DNA of 64,000 nucleotides, taken from Paenibacillus antri (GTDB lineage Bacteria; Bacillota; Bacilli; Paenibacillales; YIM-B00363). The position numbers and the translations under genes are program-made. Location: NCBI RefSeq assembly GCF_005765165.1, contig NZ_VCIW01000018.1:109853-173852 (forward strand). Reading direction: 5' to 3'. Under the pieces are notes generated by a model that made no database searches, was not told where the DNA came from, and worked only from the letters and a program-made list of their open reading frames with translations. Position 1 is the stretch's first letter, and every line of letters starts with the position of its first letter. Positions 16,509 through 24,437 of this stretch are shown here, piece after piece.

Positions 16509-18971
16509 TTATAACAGAACTTGAGGATCCACGTCGAGCTGGATGCTTAATTTAGACTTGCGGACGTCGTCCGAGAGCGCGTCCGCCGACGCGCGCAACG
16601 CATCGGCCACGTTCGTTTCTCCCCGATATTTTACCATGCATTGGAACCGATATCTATCTTTCAGTTTCGGGATCGGCGACGGCACGGGACCGAGCAGCTC
16701 CGGCTCCTCGCCGGCGCCCCGAAGCTCCGCGAAGCGCTTCTTCAGCTCGCCCGCGAACCGTTCGCTCGATGTCACGAGCCGCGAGATGTCCTCATGCGCC
16801 AGCGTCGCGAGCGCGAGCCGGCAATACGGCGGATAACCGAGCTCCCGACGCGAGATGAGCTCGCGTCGAGCGAAGCCGCGGAAGTCGTGATGCTGGGCGA
16901 ACTGAATGCTGTAATGCTCCGGGGTATACGTCTGTACGACGACCTCGCCCGGCAGCTGATGCCGCCCGGCGCGGCCCGCCACCTGCGTCAGCAGCTGGAA
17001 CGTCCGCTCCGCCGCCCGGAAGTCCGGCAGCCGCAGTACCGTATCCGCGCTGATGACGCCGACGAGCGTCACGAACGGGAAGTCGAGCCCCTTCGCCACC
17101 ATTTGCGTGCCGAGCAGCACGTCCGCCTTCCGTTCGCGGAAGTCCGCGAGCAGCTTCTCGTGCGCGCCTTTGGTCGAGGTCGTGTCGACGTCCATCCGGA
17201 TCGTGCGAATGCCCGGGAACAGCTTCGCGAGCTCCTCCTCGACGCGTTGCGTGCCCGCCCCGAAGTGGCGGATGTGCTCGCTCTCGCAGCTCGGGCAGCG
17301 CGTCGCCTCTCGTTCCGTGTACCCGCAGTAGTGACAGCGGGAATGCCTTCCGGAACGGTGGTACGTCAGTGTAATGTCGCAATGCGGACACTGCGCCGTG
17401 AACCCGCAGGAGCGGCACATGACGAACGTCGAGTAACCGCGGCGGTTCAGCAGCAGCACCGATTGCTCGCCGCGTTCGAGTCGCGTCGCGAGCGCTTCGC
17501 GAAGCCTCGCGCTGAACATCGAACGGTTACCGTCCCGCAGCTCTTGCCGCATATCGACGATGTCGACGCGCGGCATCGCTTGCCCGAAGGCGCGGTCCGG
17601 CATCTCAAGCAGCGTATAGACGCCGCGATGCGCGGCGAGATACGTCTCGAGCGCCGGCGTCGCCGAGCCGAGCACGACGGCCGCGCCGTGACGCGAAGCG
17701 CGCTCGAGCGCGACGTCGCGGGCGTGGTATTTCGGCGATTCCTCTTGTTTATAGGAAGATTCATGTTCTTCGTCGATAATAATGAGGCCGACGTTCGTGA
17801 ACGGGGCGAAGATGGCCGACCGCGCGCCGATGGCGATCTTCACGCGGCGGCGAGCGATCTTGCGCCACTCGTCGTAGCGCTCTCCGGCCGACAGCCGGCT
17901 GTGCATGACGGCGACCTCGTCGCCGAACCGCCCCTTGAACGCGTTCACCGTCTGCGGCGTCAACGATATTTCCGGCACGAGCAGAATCGCCTCGCGGCCG
18001 GCTTCCAGACACGCCTGCATCGCCTGCAGGTACACCTCGGTCTTCCCGCTGCCGGTGACGCCGTGCAGCAGGAACGGCGCATACGTCTTCGCTTCGATCG
18101 CGCGCCGAATCGGCGACAGCGCCGCCGCCTGCGTCTCCGTCAGAGGCAGCGGCCGGGACGCCTCGAACCGGCGATCCGCATACGGATCTCGCGACAGCTC
18201 TTTCGCTTCGACGACGCAAAACCCCTTCGACTCAAGCGCCTTCACCGCTGCGGGACCGATGCCGCTATCGCGCGCCAGCTCCGCGAGCAGCGGCGGTTCC
18301 CCGCCTTCGTCCGCGAGCGACGCCAATCTGTCGAGCAGCTCCGCCTGCTTCGGCGCGCGCCGCCTCGCCGCGTCCGCGGCGGCCGTCAACGCTTCCGCGG
18401 AAGCGGACGGGCGCACGCACAGCTGCACCTTCATGCCTAAGCGGTCCTTCACTTCCTTCGATTCCGTCAGCAGCCCGAGCAGGATGGCCGACGTCAGCAG
18501 CTCCGCCCGGTCGGCGAACGCCTGCAGCAGCGACTTCTCCGGAACGCGTCCGCGCCGATCGACGTAAGCGAGAAGCTCCCGCAGCGATTCCGGCACGTCC
18601 GGAGACGACGGCGGGACGGCCGCTTCGAACACGGTTTCCGTCTTCGTCTTGAGCGCGCTAGGCAGCAACGCCGTAAGCGCCGTATATTGCGGACACAAGT
18701 ACTTCCGGCTGAGCCAGCCGGCCAAATCCAACAATTCTTCCGTCACGACCGGGGCCGCGTCCAACACGCTCTTCAGCGGCTTCAGCCGCGAAGGGTCCAT
18801 ATCGGACGTCTCTTCGACGGCCAAGACGAAGCCGTTCAGCGTGCGCGGGCCGAACGGCACCGCGGCGCGCACCCCGGGCCGCACGAGAGGCGCGAGCTTG
18901 TCCGGCACCGCATAATCGAAAGGCCGGTCCGTATCCCGGGCCGGCGCATCGACGATCACTTTAGCTATCAT
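16509..18971 (-). CDS. priA: Primosomal replication restart helicase PriA
   Basis: Reloads the replication machinery at repaired forks. At 820 residues it is full length, with the N-terminal DNA-binding domain, Walker A GVTGSGKTEVYL, and DEEH box IIDEEHESSYK. The double zinc module runs from CRSCGFTAQCPHC to CHYCGYTE and CPSC, and helicase motif VI is in QVAGRAGR. It overlaps coaBC by four bases. Its stop lies 22 bp from the end of the 51-bp repeat block. Confidence 0.97.
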   Translation of the reverse strand: MIAKVIVDAPARDTDRPFDYAVPDKLAPLVRPGVRAAVPFGPRTLNGFVLAVEETSDMDPSRLKPLKSVLDAAPVVTEELLDLAGWLSRKYLCPQYTALTALLPSALKTKTETVFEAAVPPSSPDVPESLRELLAYVDRRGRVPEKSLLQAFADRAELLTSAILLGLLTESKEVKDRLGMKVQLCVRPSASAEALTAAADAARRRAPKQAELLDRLASLADEGGEPPLLAELARDSGIGPAAVKALESKGFCVVEAKELSRDPYADRRFEASRPLPLTETQAAALSPIRRAIEAKTYAPFLLHGVTGSGKTEVYLQAMQACLEAGREAILLVPEISLTPQTVNAFKGRFGDEVAVMHSRLSAGERYDEWRKIARRRVKIAIGARSAIFAPFTNVGLIIIDEEHESSYKQEESPKYHARDVALERASRHGAAVVLGSATPALETYLAAHRGVYTLLEMPDRAFGQAMPRVDIVDMRQELRDGNRSMFSARLREALATRLERGEQSVLLLNRRGYSTFVMCRSCGFTAQCPHCDITLTYHRSGRHSRCHYCGYTEREATRCPSCESEHIRHFGAGTQRVEEELAKLFPGIRTIRMDVDTTSTKGAHEKLLADFRERKADVLLGTQMVAKGLDFPFVTLVGVISADTVLRLPDFRAAERTFQLLTQVAGRAGRHQLPGEVVVQTYTPEHYSIQFAQHHDFRGFARRELISRRELGYPPYCRLALATLAHEDISRLVTSSERFAGELKKRFAELRGAGEEPELLGPVPSPIPKLKDRYRFQCMVKYRGETNVADALRASADALSDDVRKSKLSIQLDVDPQVLL

Positions 18972-20200
18972 AGTCCCGTCCCCCGCGCTTCCGCGCGAGC
19001 CTTATACGCGTCGTACGCGATCGCAAGCAGCCGATCGGCCACCGCCCGCTTCGATTGCAGCGGCAGGTCCTCGACGAGTCCTTCCGCCGTATAGACGGAC
19101 ACCGCGTTCGTATCGTGGCCGAAGCCGACGTTCGGCTTCGACACGTCGTTCCCCGCGATGAAGTCCGCCTGCTTCCTTGCGGCTTTCCCCATCGCGTGCT
19201 TCGCGAGGTCGTTCGTCTCCGCGGCGAAGCCGACGAGCACTTGGCCCGGCGCTTTGCGTTCGCCGAGCGCCTTCAAGATGTCGGGCGTCCGTTCGAGCTC
19301 GAGCGACAGCGTCGCTTCGGTCTTCTTCAGCTTGCGCGCCGCCGTCTGCGCCGGCCGGTAATCCGCCACCGCGGCCGCCTTCACGACGATGTCCGCCTCC
19401 GCGAACCGCGACAGGACGGCATCGTACATCTGCTGCGCGGATTCGACCCGGACGAGCTCGACGCCCCCCGGCGGCGCGACGTCCGCGCGTCCCGCGACGA
19501 GCGTCACCTTCGCTCCGAGGTCCCGAGCCGCCTCCGCCACGGCGAAGCCCATCTTGCCGGACGAATCGTTCGTCAGGTAGCGGACCGGATCGATCCGCTC
19601 CACCGTGGCGCCGGCCGTGACGAGCACGCGCACGCCTTCCATCGCCCGGCGACGGCCGAGCCGCTCGATCAGCCGATCCACGATTTCCTCCGGCTCCGCC
19701 ATGCGTCCCTTGCCCGTGTATCCGCAGGCGAGAAACCCTTCGCCCGGCTCCACGAACGTGAAGCCTCGCGCCCGCAGCGTCTCCATATGCGATTGCACGA
19801 CCGGATTCGCGTACATATGCACGTTCATCGCCGGAGCGATCAAGACGGGCGCTCGGTTCCCGATCGCCAGCAGCGTCGTCGACAGCATGTCATCGCCGAG
19901 GCCGAGCGCCAGCTTCGCCAGGCTGTTCGCCGTCGCGGGCGCGATGACGACCGCGTCGGCGCGATCGGCAAGGTCGATGTGCGAGATGACCGAAGCGTCG
20001 TCTTCGTCGAACGTATCGACGATGACCCGATTTCTCGTAATCGCCTGGAACGTCAACGGCGCGATGAATTTCGCGGCGGACGCGGTCAGCACGACGTGCG
20101 TCTTCGCGCCGGCCTGCGTGAGCTTGCTGGCGACCGCCGCCGCTTTATATGCCGCGATGCCTCCCGTAACGCCGAGGAGGACCGTCTTCCCCTGTAGCAT
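18968..20200 (-). CDS. coaBC: Bifunctional phosphopantothenoylcysteine decarboxylase/synthetase
   Basis: Two consecutive steps of coenzyme A synthesis. The 410-residue protein has an FMN decarboxylase half (CoaC, about 1-185) with GVTGGIAAYKA, PAMNVHMYANP and the catalytic Cys loop ACGYTGKGRM. The CTP-dependent synthetase half (CoaB) has NDSSGKMGFAVAEAA and KAAAVADYRP. A GGAGGGG site precedes the ATG. A strong stem-loop with a T run sits between rpoZ and this gene, so it may be partly uncoupled from the gmk-rpoZ transcript. Confidence 0.96.
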   Translation of the reverse strand: MLQGKTVLLGVTGGIAAYKAAAVASKLTQAGAKTHVVLTASAAKFIAPLTFQAITRNRVIVDTFDEDDASVISHIDLADRADAVVIAPATANSLAKLALGLGDDMLSTTLLAIGNRAPVLIAPAMNVHMYANPVVQSHMETLRARGFTFVEPGEGFLACGYTGKGRMAEPEEIVDRLIERLGRRRAMEGVRVLVTAGATVERIDPVRYLTNDSSGKMGFAVAEAARDLGAKVTLVAGRADVAPPGGVELVRVESAQQMYDAVLSRFAEADIVVKAAAVADYRPAQTAARKLKKTEATLSLELERTPDILKALGERKAPGQVLVGFAAETNDLAKHAMGKAARKQADFIAGNDVSKPNVGFGHDTNAVSVYTAEGLVEDLPLQSKRAVADRLLAIAYDAYKARAEARGTGL

Positions 20201-20220
20201 GCCGTTCCCCTCCGTAAAGA

Positions 20221-20246
20221 AAAAAATAACAACCGCTAGGGTTGTT
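20221..20246 (-). terminator. Stem-loop with T run between rpoZ and coaBC
   Basis: On the minus strand AACAACC/GGTTGTT closes a CTAGC loop and is followed by ATTTTTTT. The stem overlaps the rpoZ stop codon, and coaBC starts about 20 nt later. Confidence 0.7.
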
Positions 20247-20469
20247 GTTTTGAATCGTCGAGAGCCGTTTCTTTAGAAGTCTTCTCGTATGTGATGTACT
20301 CGTTATGAATCTCTTCGAGGGCGACGCCCACCTGCTTATGCGACTTCGGATTGCGAAGGTCGGACTTCGCTCCTTCGCGCAGCGCTCTCGCGCGCTTCGA
20401 CGCGGCGACGACGAGCAAGTACTTGCTGCCGGCTTTCTCGACCAGCTTGTCTATAGACGGATATAACAT
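20236..20469 (-). CDS. rpoZ: DNA-directed RNA polymerase omega subunit
   Basis: Small RNA polymerase subunit that helps beta' folding and assembly. It has 77 residues beginning MLYPSIDKLVEK, with SKYLLVVAASKRARAL, the conserved core, and VGVALEEI. The reading frame is open upstream into gmk, but the family start is the ATG at 20469. The likely GGAG site lies at the gmk stop, about 13 nt upstream. It follows gmk as in most Firmicutes. Confidence 0.94.
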   Translation of the reverse strand: MLYPSIDKLVEKAGSKYLLVVAASKRARALREGAKSDLRNPKSHKQVGVALEEIHNEYITYEKTSKETALDDSKQQP

Positions 20470-20477
20470 GTGTAGGT

Positions 20478-21086
20478 TTACACTCCATTCAGCCATTTTT
20501 GAATTGCGGGGAACAACCGCTCCCGCTTGCAGTGCTCCGCCGCGATGATGCTCTGGACGCGATTGCACGCGGTCTCGAGCACGTCGTTCACGACGGCGTA
20601 ATCGTAATGCTCCATCAGCTTAAGCTCTTCGGCGGCCGCCGCCATGCGGGAACGGATCGAGCTTTCGCTCTCCGTGCCGCGGCCGACGATGCGCTTCTGC
20701 AGCTCTTCGAGCGAAGGCGGCAGAACGAAGATGAAGATGGCTTCCGGGAACCGTTCCTTCACCTGCATCGCGCCCTGCACGTCGATCTCGAGGATGATGT
20801 CCTTCCCTTGATCGATCGTCTGCTGCACGAACGACTTCGGCGTGCCGTAATAGTTGCCGACGTATTCGGCCCACTCCAACAATTCCCCGGCTTCGATCAT
20901 CGCCCGGAACTGTTCGTGGGTTTTGAAAAAGTAATTGACTCCGTCGATCTCGCCTTCCCGAGGCTTCCGGGTCGTGGCAGAGACGGAGTAGACGAGCTCC
21001 GGCGACAATGCGCGAAGCCGATTGCACAGCGTTCCCTTGCCTACGCCGGACGGGCCGGATAGGACGAGAAGCAAGCCCTTGGTCAT
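20478..21086 (-). CDS. gmk: Guanylate kinase
   Basis: Phosphorylates GMP to GDP. The 202 residues contain P-loop [11 protein letters not shown], the GMP-binding [11 protein letters not shown], and [10 protein letters not shown]. The start at 21086 ([11 protein letters not shown]) has a GAGG site 8 nt upstream and fits the usual 200-residue length. An alternative GTG at 21143, overlapping the remA stop, would add 19 residues without a ribosome binding site. In B. subtilis remA and gmk are also adjacent. Confidence 0.95.
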   Translation of the reverse strand: MTKGLLLVLSGPSGVGKGTLCNRLRALSPELVYSVSATTRKPREGEIDGVNYFFKTHEQFRAMIEAGELLEWAEYVGNYYGTPKSFVQQTIDQGKDIILEIDVQGAMQVKERFPEAIFIFVLPPSLEELQKRIVGRGTESESSIRSRMAAAAEELKLMEHYDYAVVNDVLETACNRVQSIIAAEHCKRERLFPAIQKWLNGV

Positions 21087-21139
21087 GAAGCGTTCCTCGA
21101 CTTTGGTTAGGGTGGTCGTTACGGTATGGGTCATCGCGT

Positions 21140-21400
21140 TCACTCGTCGTTGTCTTCGTCTTTGTTGGACAACCGATGCGCGACCGTCTCCGGCTGCACC
21201 GCGGACAAGATGACGTGATCGCTGTCCGTGATGATGACGGCGCGCGTTCGGCGGCCGTACGTCGCGTCGATCAGCATATGCCGGTCACGCGCCTCTTGGA
21301 TGATGCGCTTGATCGGTGCCGATTCGGGACTGACGATGGAGATGATGCGATTGGCGGAGACGATGTTGCCGAATCCGATGTTGATGAGTTTGATTGCCAT
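21140..21400 (-). CDS. remA: Biofilm/osmoprotection regulator RemA (DUF370)
   Basis: Small 86-residue DNA-binding protein that forms ring-like oligomers. In Bacillus it activates extracellular matrix operons and osmoprotectant genes. [20 protein letters not shown] and [23 protein letters not shown] are near-invariant family segments. The C-terminus NKDEDNDE is acidic. It lies between yicC and gmk, the conserved ylzA position. Confidence 0.95.
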   Translation of the reverse strand: MAIKLINIGFGNIVSANRIISIVSPESAPIKRIIQEARDRHMLIDATYGRRTRAVIITDSDHVILSAVQPETVAHRLSNKDEDNDE

Positions 21401-21507
21401 ACTGTGGTTTCCCCCTAGCGCCTCTTAATAGGCATTGTAACCCTCGCCGCTCCCCGCCATACGGCATGCCGAAGACGGGACGATATCTATATGTATGATA
21501 AAACGGA

Positions 21508-22386
21508 TTACTCGAAATTTTGCGATTGCTCCCGGAGCTTCTCTAGCTCGGCTTTCACGTCGACGGCGAGCGCCGACAACGCGGCGTGGTTCGCCTTGGA
21601 CCCGATCGTGTTCGCCTCGCGGTTCATCTCTTGCAGCAGAAAATCCAGTTTCCTTCCGACGGGCTCGCCGGAGGTCAGCAGCTCGGCGAATTGCGCCGCG
21701 TGGCTGCCAAGCCGGGTCAGCTCCTCGTCGATCGCGCTTCGCTCCGCGAAATACGCGATCTCCGCGGCCAGCCGCTGCTCGTCGACGGGCGCAGCCCCGA
21801 GCGCCGACGCGATGCGCTCGCGCAGCCGCTCGCGGTACTCGTCCGCGACGGCCGGAGCCAAGGCGCGCATCCGTTCGACCGCCGCTCCTACCGCGGTCAG
21901 CTTGCCCGCGGCGTCTTCGGCCAAGTAGCGTCCTTCCGCCTCGCGCATGGCGACGAGCTGCGCGAGCGCGCTCTCGGCGCATTCGAGCAGCCGGTCGCCG
22001 GCGTCGTCCGGCGGCGCGTCCTCCGCCACCCTCCAGACGCCCGGCGCCGCGAGCAGCTCGCGCGCGGACGGACGGCCGTCCGAAAGGCTGAACCGTTCCG
22101 CCAGCTGCCGGGCGGCGTCGACGTAAGCGGAGGCGAGCGCCCAATCGACGGCCGCTTGCCGCGGCGCGTCCGCGGCCCGCTCCACCGTCACGCTGACGTC
22201 CACGCGGCCGCGCTTGACGCGGGCGAGAACGAGACGCCGCAGGCGATCCTCCATATGGGACCACTCCCGCGGCAGTCGGCACGCCACTTCCGAATATCGA
22301 TGGTTCACGGATCTCATATCGACCGTGAACGTAAGGTTTCCTGCGCTTCTGGAATCGTGTCCATAGCCGGTCATGCTTCGCAACAC
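21508..22386 (-). CDS. yicC: YicC/YloC family endoribonuclease
   Basis: 292-residue protein of the YicC family, shown in other bacteria to be an endoribonuclease involved in small RNA turnover. It begins LRSMTGYGHD and ends with the DUF1732 core GRKLDFLLQEMNREANTIGSKAN. The start is a GTG at 22386 (a TTG follows directly); GGAG lies about 12 nt upstream. It is 26 bp after the MTHFR-fusion gene and upstream of remA, the yloC position. Confidence 0.92.
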   Translation of the reverse strand: MLRSMTGYGHDSRSAGNLTFTVDMRSVNHRYSEVACRLPREWSHMEDRLRRLVLARVKRGRVDVSVTVERAADAPRQAAVDWALASAYVDAARQLAERFSLSDGRPSARELLAAPGVWRVAEDAPPDDAGDRLLECAESALAQLVAMREAEGRYLAEDAAGKLTAVGAAVERMRALAPAVADEYRERLRERIASALGAAPVDEQRLAAEIAYFAERSAIDEELTRLGSHAAQFAELLTSGEPVGRKLDFLLQEMNREANTIGSKANHAALSALAVDVKAELEKLREQSQNFE

Positions 22387-22412
22387 AGCTTCGCACGCTC
22401 CGTTTCTCTATA

Positions 22413-24329
22413 TTACTTCATTTCCCTAGTGGGTACAAGTGGAAAACGGCTCTCCGCCCGCTCCCGCACGTACTTCGTCAGTTCGACCGTCATCTCGTAC
22501 GCCATGAACGGCGTTATGAGATAGATGCCCTGGAACCGCTCCATCGCGACGTCGAGCAGCTCCTTCGAGATGCCGAGCGACGCCTGCCGCCCCGCCTCGC
22601 CTTCGAGCCCCGCCATCCGGCGGCGGACGTCGTCGGACAACGTGATGCCGGGCACCTCGTTATGCAAATATTCGGCGTTGCGGCCGCTCGTGAACGGCAT
22701 AATGCCCAGGAAGATCGGGAAGTCGAGATGCTTCGTCGCTTCGTGCAGCTTCACGATCAGCTCCGGATCGTACACCGGCTGCGTCATCGCGTAATCGGCG
22801 CCGGCCTCGATTTTCTTCTCGAGCCGCTCGACCGCCTTATGCAGATGCTTCACGTTCGGATTGAGCGCCGTGCCGACGAGGAAGTTCGCCTTCTCCTTCA
22901 TCGGCTTGCCGGAGAACGCAAGTCCGTCGTTCATTTGTTTAATCATCTTAATAATTTGAAAACTCGTCACGTCGTATACCGAGCTGGCGCCCGGAAGGTC
23001 GCCGAATCGCGCCGGGTCGCCCGTAATGGCGAGCACGTGATCGATGCCGGTCGCGTGAAGCCCCATCAAGTGCGACTGCGTGCCGATCAGGTTGCGGTCG
23101 CGGCAGGCGATGTGGACGAGCGGACGCGCGCCGAGGCGTTCCTTGATCAAGAACGCGAGCGCGCTGTTGCTCATTCGCGTCATCGCGAGCGAGTTGTCCG
23201 CCATCGTAATCGCGTCCGCGCCGGCGCTATGGAGCGCTTCCGCGCCTTTCATGAACTTGTCGATGTTCAGGTCCCGCGGCGGATCGAGCTCGACGATGAC
23301 CGTATGGCGCTCCTTCACCATGTCCAGGATCGTCGGTTCGCGGCGCGGCGGCTCCGGCGGCTCCGCAGGCTCCCGCACCGACACTGTCTCCCGCGCGGGC
23401 GGCGCGGCTTCGGCCGACGTCTCGTCCGAAGGCGAGAACGTCGCAAGCGCCTTCGCCACGGCGGCGATATGCGCCGGCGTCGTGCCGCAGCAGCCGCCTA
23501 CGATGCGTGCGCCGAGCCGCGCGAGCGTCAGCGCGCTCTCCCCGAAATAGTCCGGCCCCGCCGGATACGAGAACGTGCCGTCGACATACGCCGGCAGCCC
23601 CGCATTCGGGAAAATCGACAACGGGACGTCCCCGCGCCGCGTAAGCCGCTCGAGCGCTCGGATGATGCCGTACGGACCGCTGTGGCAATTGAGGCCCACG
23701 ACGTCCGCCCCGGCGCCCTGCAATCTGGCGAACGCGTCGTCGAGCGATCGGCCGTCAGGGGCCGAGCCGCCGGCTTCGATCGCGAGCTGGCAGATGACGG
23801 GCTTGTCCGTCAGCCGTCTCGCGACGAGAACGGCCATCTCCGCGTCGTTCGCGTCGGAGAACGTCTCGAGCAGCAGCGCGTCGACCCCTTCCGTCAGCAG
23901 CGCGGACATCTGCTCCGCGTACGCCGCTTCCGCTTCCTCGTCCGTCACCGGCACGCGGTGCGCGGGTCTCGCGGAGCCGACGGAGCCCGCGACGTACGCG
24001 TCGGCGCCGACCGCGCCTCTCGCAAGGGCGACGCCGGCGCGGTTCAGCGCCTCGACGTCGCCTTCGAGACCGTGGCGCGCAAGCTTGTACCGATTCGCCG
24101 CGAACGTGTTCGTCTCGATGAGCCGAGCGCCCGCCTCGTAATATTGCCGGTGCACGTCCCGGATGACCTCGGGCCGCGTGTCGTTCAGCTCCTCCGCGCA
24201 GACGCCGATCGGCACGCCGAGCTGATACAAATACGTGCCCATCGCGCCGTCGCCGACGATCGCTTGCTTTATGAGAATATCGCGAAGGTCCGGCTTCCCG
24301 CCGTCCCCGCGTCGTTCGTTACGAAACAT
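22413..24329 (-). CDS. Bifunctional homocysteine S-methyltransferase/5,10-methylenetetrahydrofolate reductase
   Basis: Fusion of two methionine-pathway enzymes over 638 residues. The N-terminal half (about 1-300) is a zinc-dependent homocysteine S-methyltransferase with GDGAMGTYLYQLG and zinc cysteines in GLNCHSG and VGGCCGTTP. The C-terminal half (about 330-625) is a MetF-type flavin TIM barrel with IVELDPPRD, HIACRDRN and YAMTQPVYD. It corresponds to B. subtilis YitJ. The start at 24329 follows GGGGGAG; the frame is open upstream. It is inserted here between yloB and yloC homologues. No S-box is visible upstream. Confidence 0.93.
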   Translation of the reverse strand: MFRNERRGDGGKPDLRDILIKQAIVGDGAMGTYLYQLGVPIGVCAEELNDTRPEVIRDVHRQYYEAGARLIETNTFAANRYKLARHGLEGDVEALNRAGVALARGAVGADAYVAGSVGSARPAHRVPVTDEEAEAAYAEQMSALLTEGVDALLLETFSDANDAEMAVLVARRLTDKPVICQLAIEAGGSAPDGRSLDDAFARLQGAGADVVGLNCHSGPYGIIRALERLTRRGDVPLSIFPNAGLPAYVDGTFSYPAGPDYFGESALTLARLGARIVGGCCGTTPAHIAAVAKALATFSPSDETSAEAAPPARETVSVREPAEPPEPPRREPTILDMVKERHTVIVELDPPRDLNIDKFMKGAEALHSAGADAITMADNSLAMTRMSNSALAFLIKERLGARPLVHIACRDRNLIGTQSHLMGLHATGIDHVLAITGDPARFGDLPGASSVYDVTSFQIIKMIKQMNDGLAFSGKPMKEKANFLVGTALNPNVKHLHKAVERLEKKIEAGADYAMTQPVYDPELIVKLHEATKHLDFPIFLGIMPFTSGRNAEYLHNEVPGITLSDDVRRRMAGLEGEAGRQASLGISKELLDVAMERFQGIYLITPFMAYEMTVELTKYVRERAESRFPLVPTREMK

Positions 24330-24360
24330 GACATCTCTCTCCCCCGTTGCAGCCCATAAA

Positions 24361-24421
24361 GAAAAAGCCCCTCTTCGAGGCATGAAATTGGTTAGCCAAT
24401 ATCATACCGCAAAAAGGGGCT
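24361..24421 (-). terminator. Terminator between the Ca2+-ATPase and the methyltransferase/MTHFR gene
   Basis: On the minus strand AGCCCCT (24415-24421) pairs with AGGGGCT (24366-24372), with TTTTTCTTT after it. The loop is long and contains a smaller TTGG-CTAA-CCAA hairpin (24388-24399). CCTC-GAA-GAGG at the base of the 3' arm could compete with the main stem. Confidence 0.6.
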
Positions 24422-24437
24422 CCGCGCACCGTTTTTA

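Noticed and set aside
16082..16555. Five overlapping open frames with 17-residue repeats across the 51-bp array
   Set aside because: The unit is a multiple of three without stops in five frames, so openness is automatic; no frame has a ribosome binding site or conserved start.
21087..21143. GTG start giving a 221-residue Gmk
   Set aside because: There is no ribosome binding site before it and the extension is outside the family's usual length; the ATG at 21086 has GAGG upstream.
24330..24437. SAM (S-box) riboswitch before the methionine fusion gene
   Set aside because: The leader is about 108 bases and lacks the conserved core; only a terminator-like stem is present.
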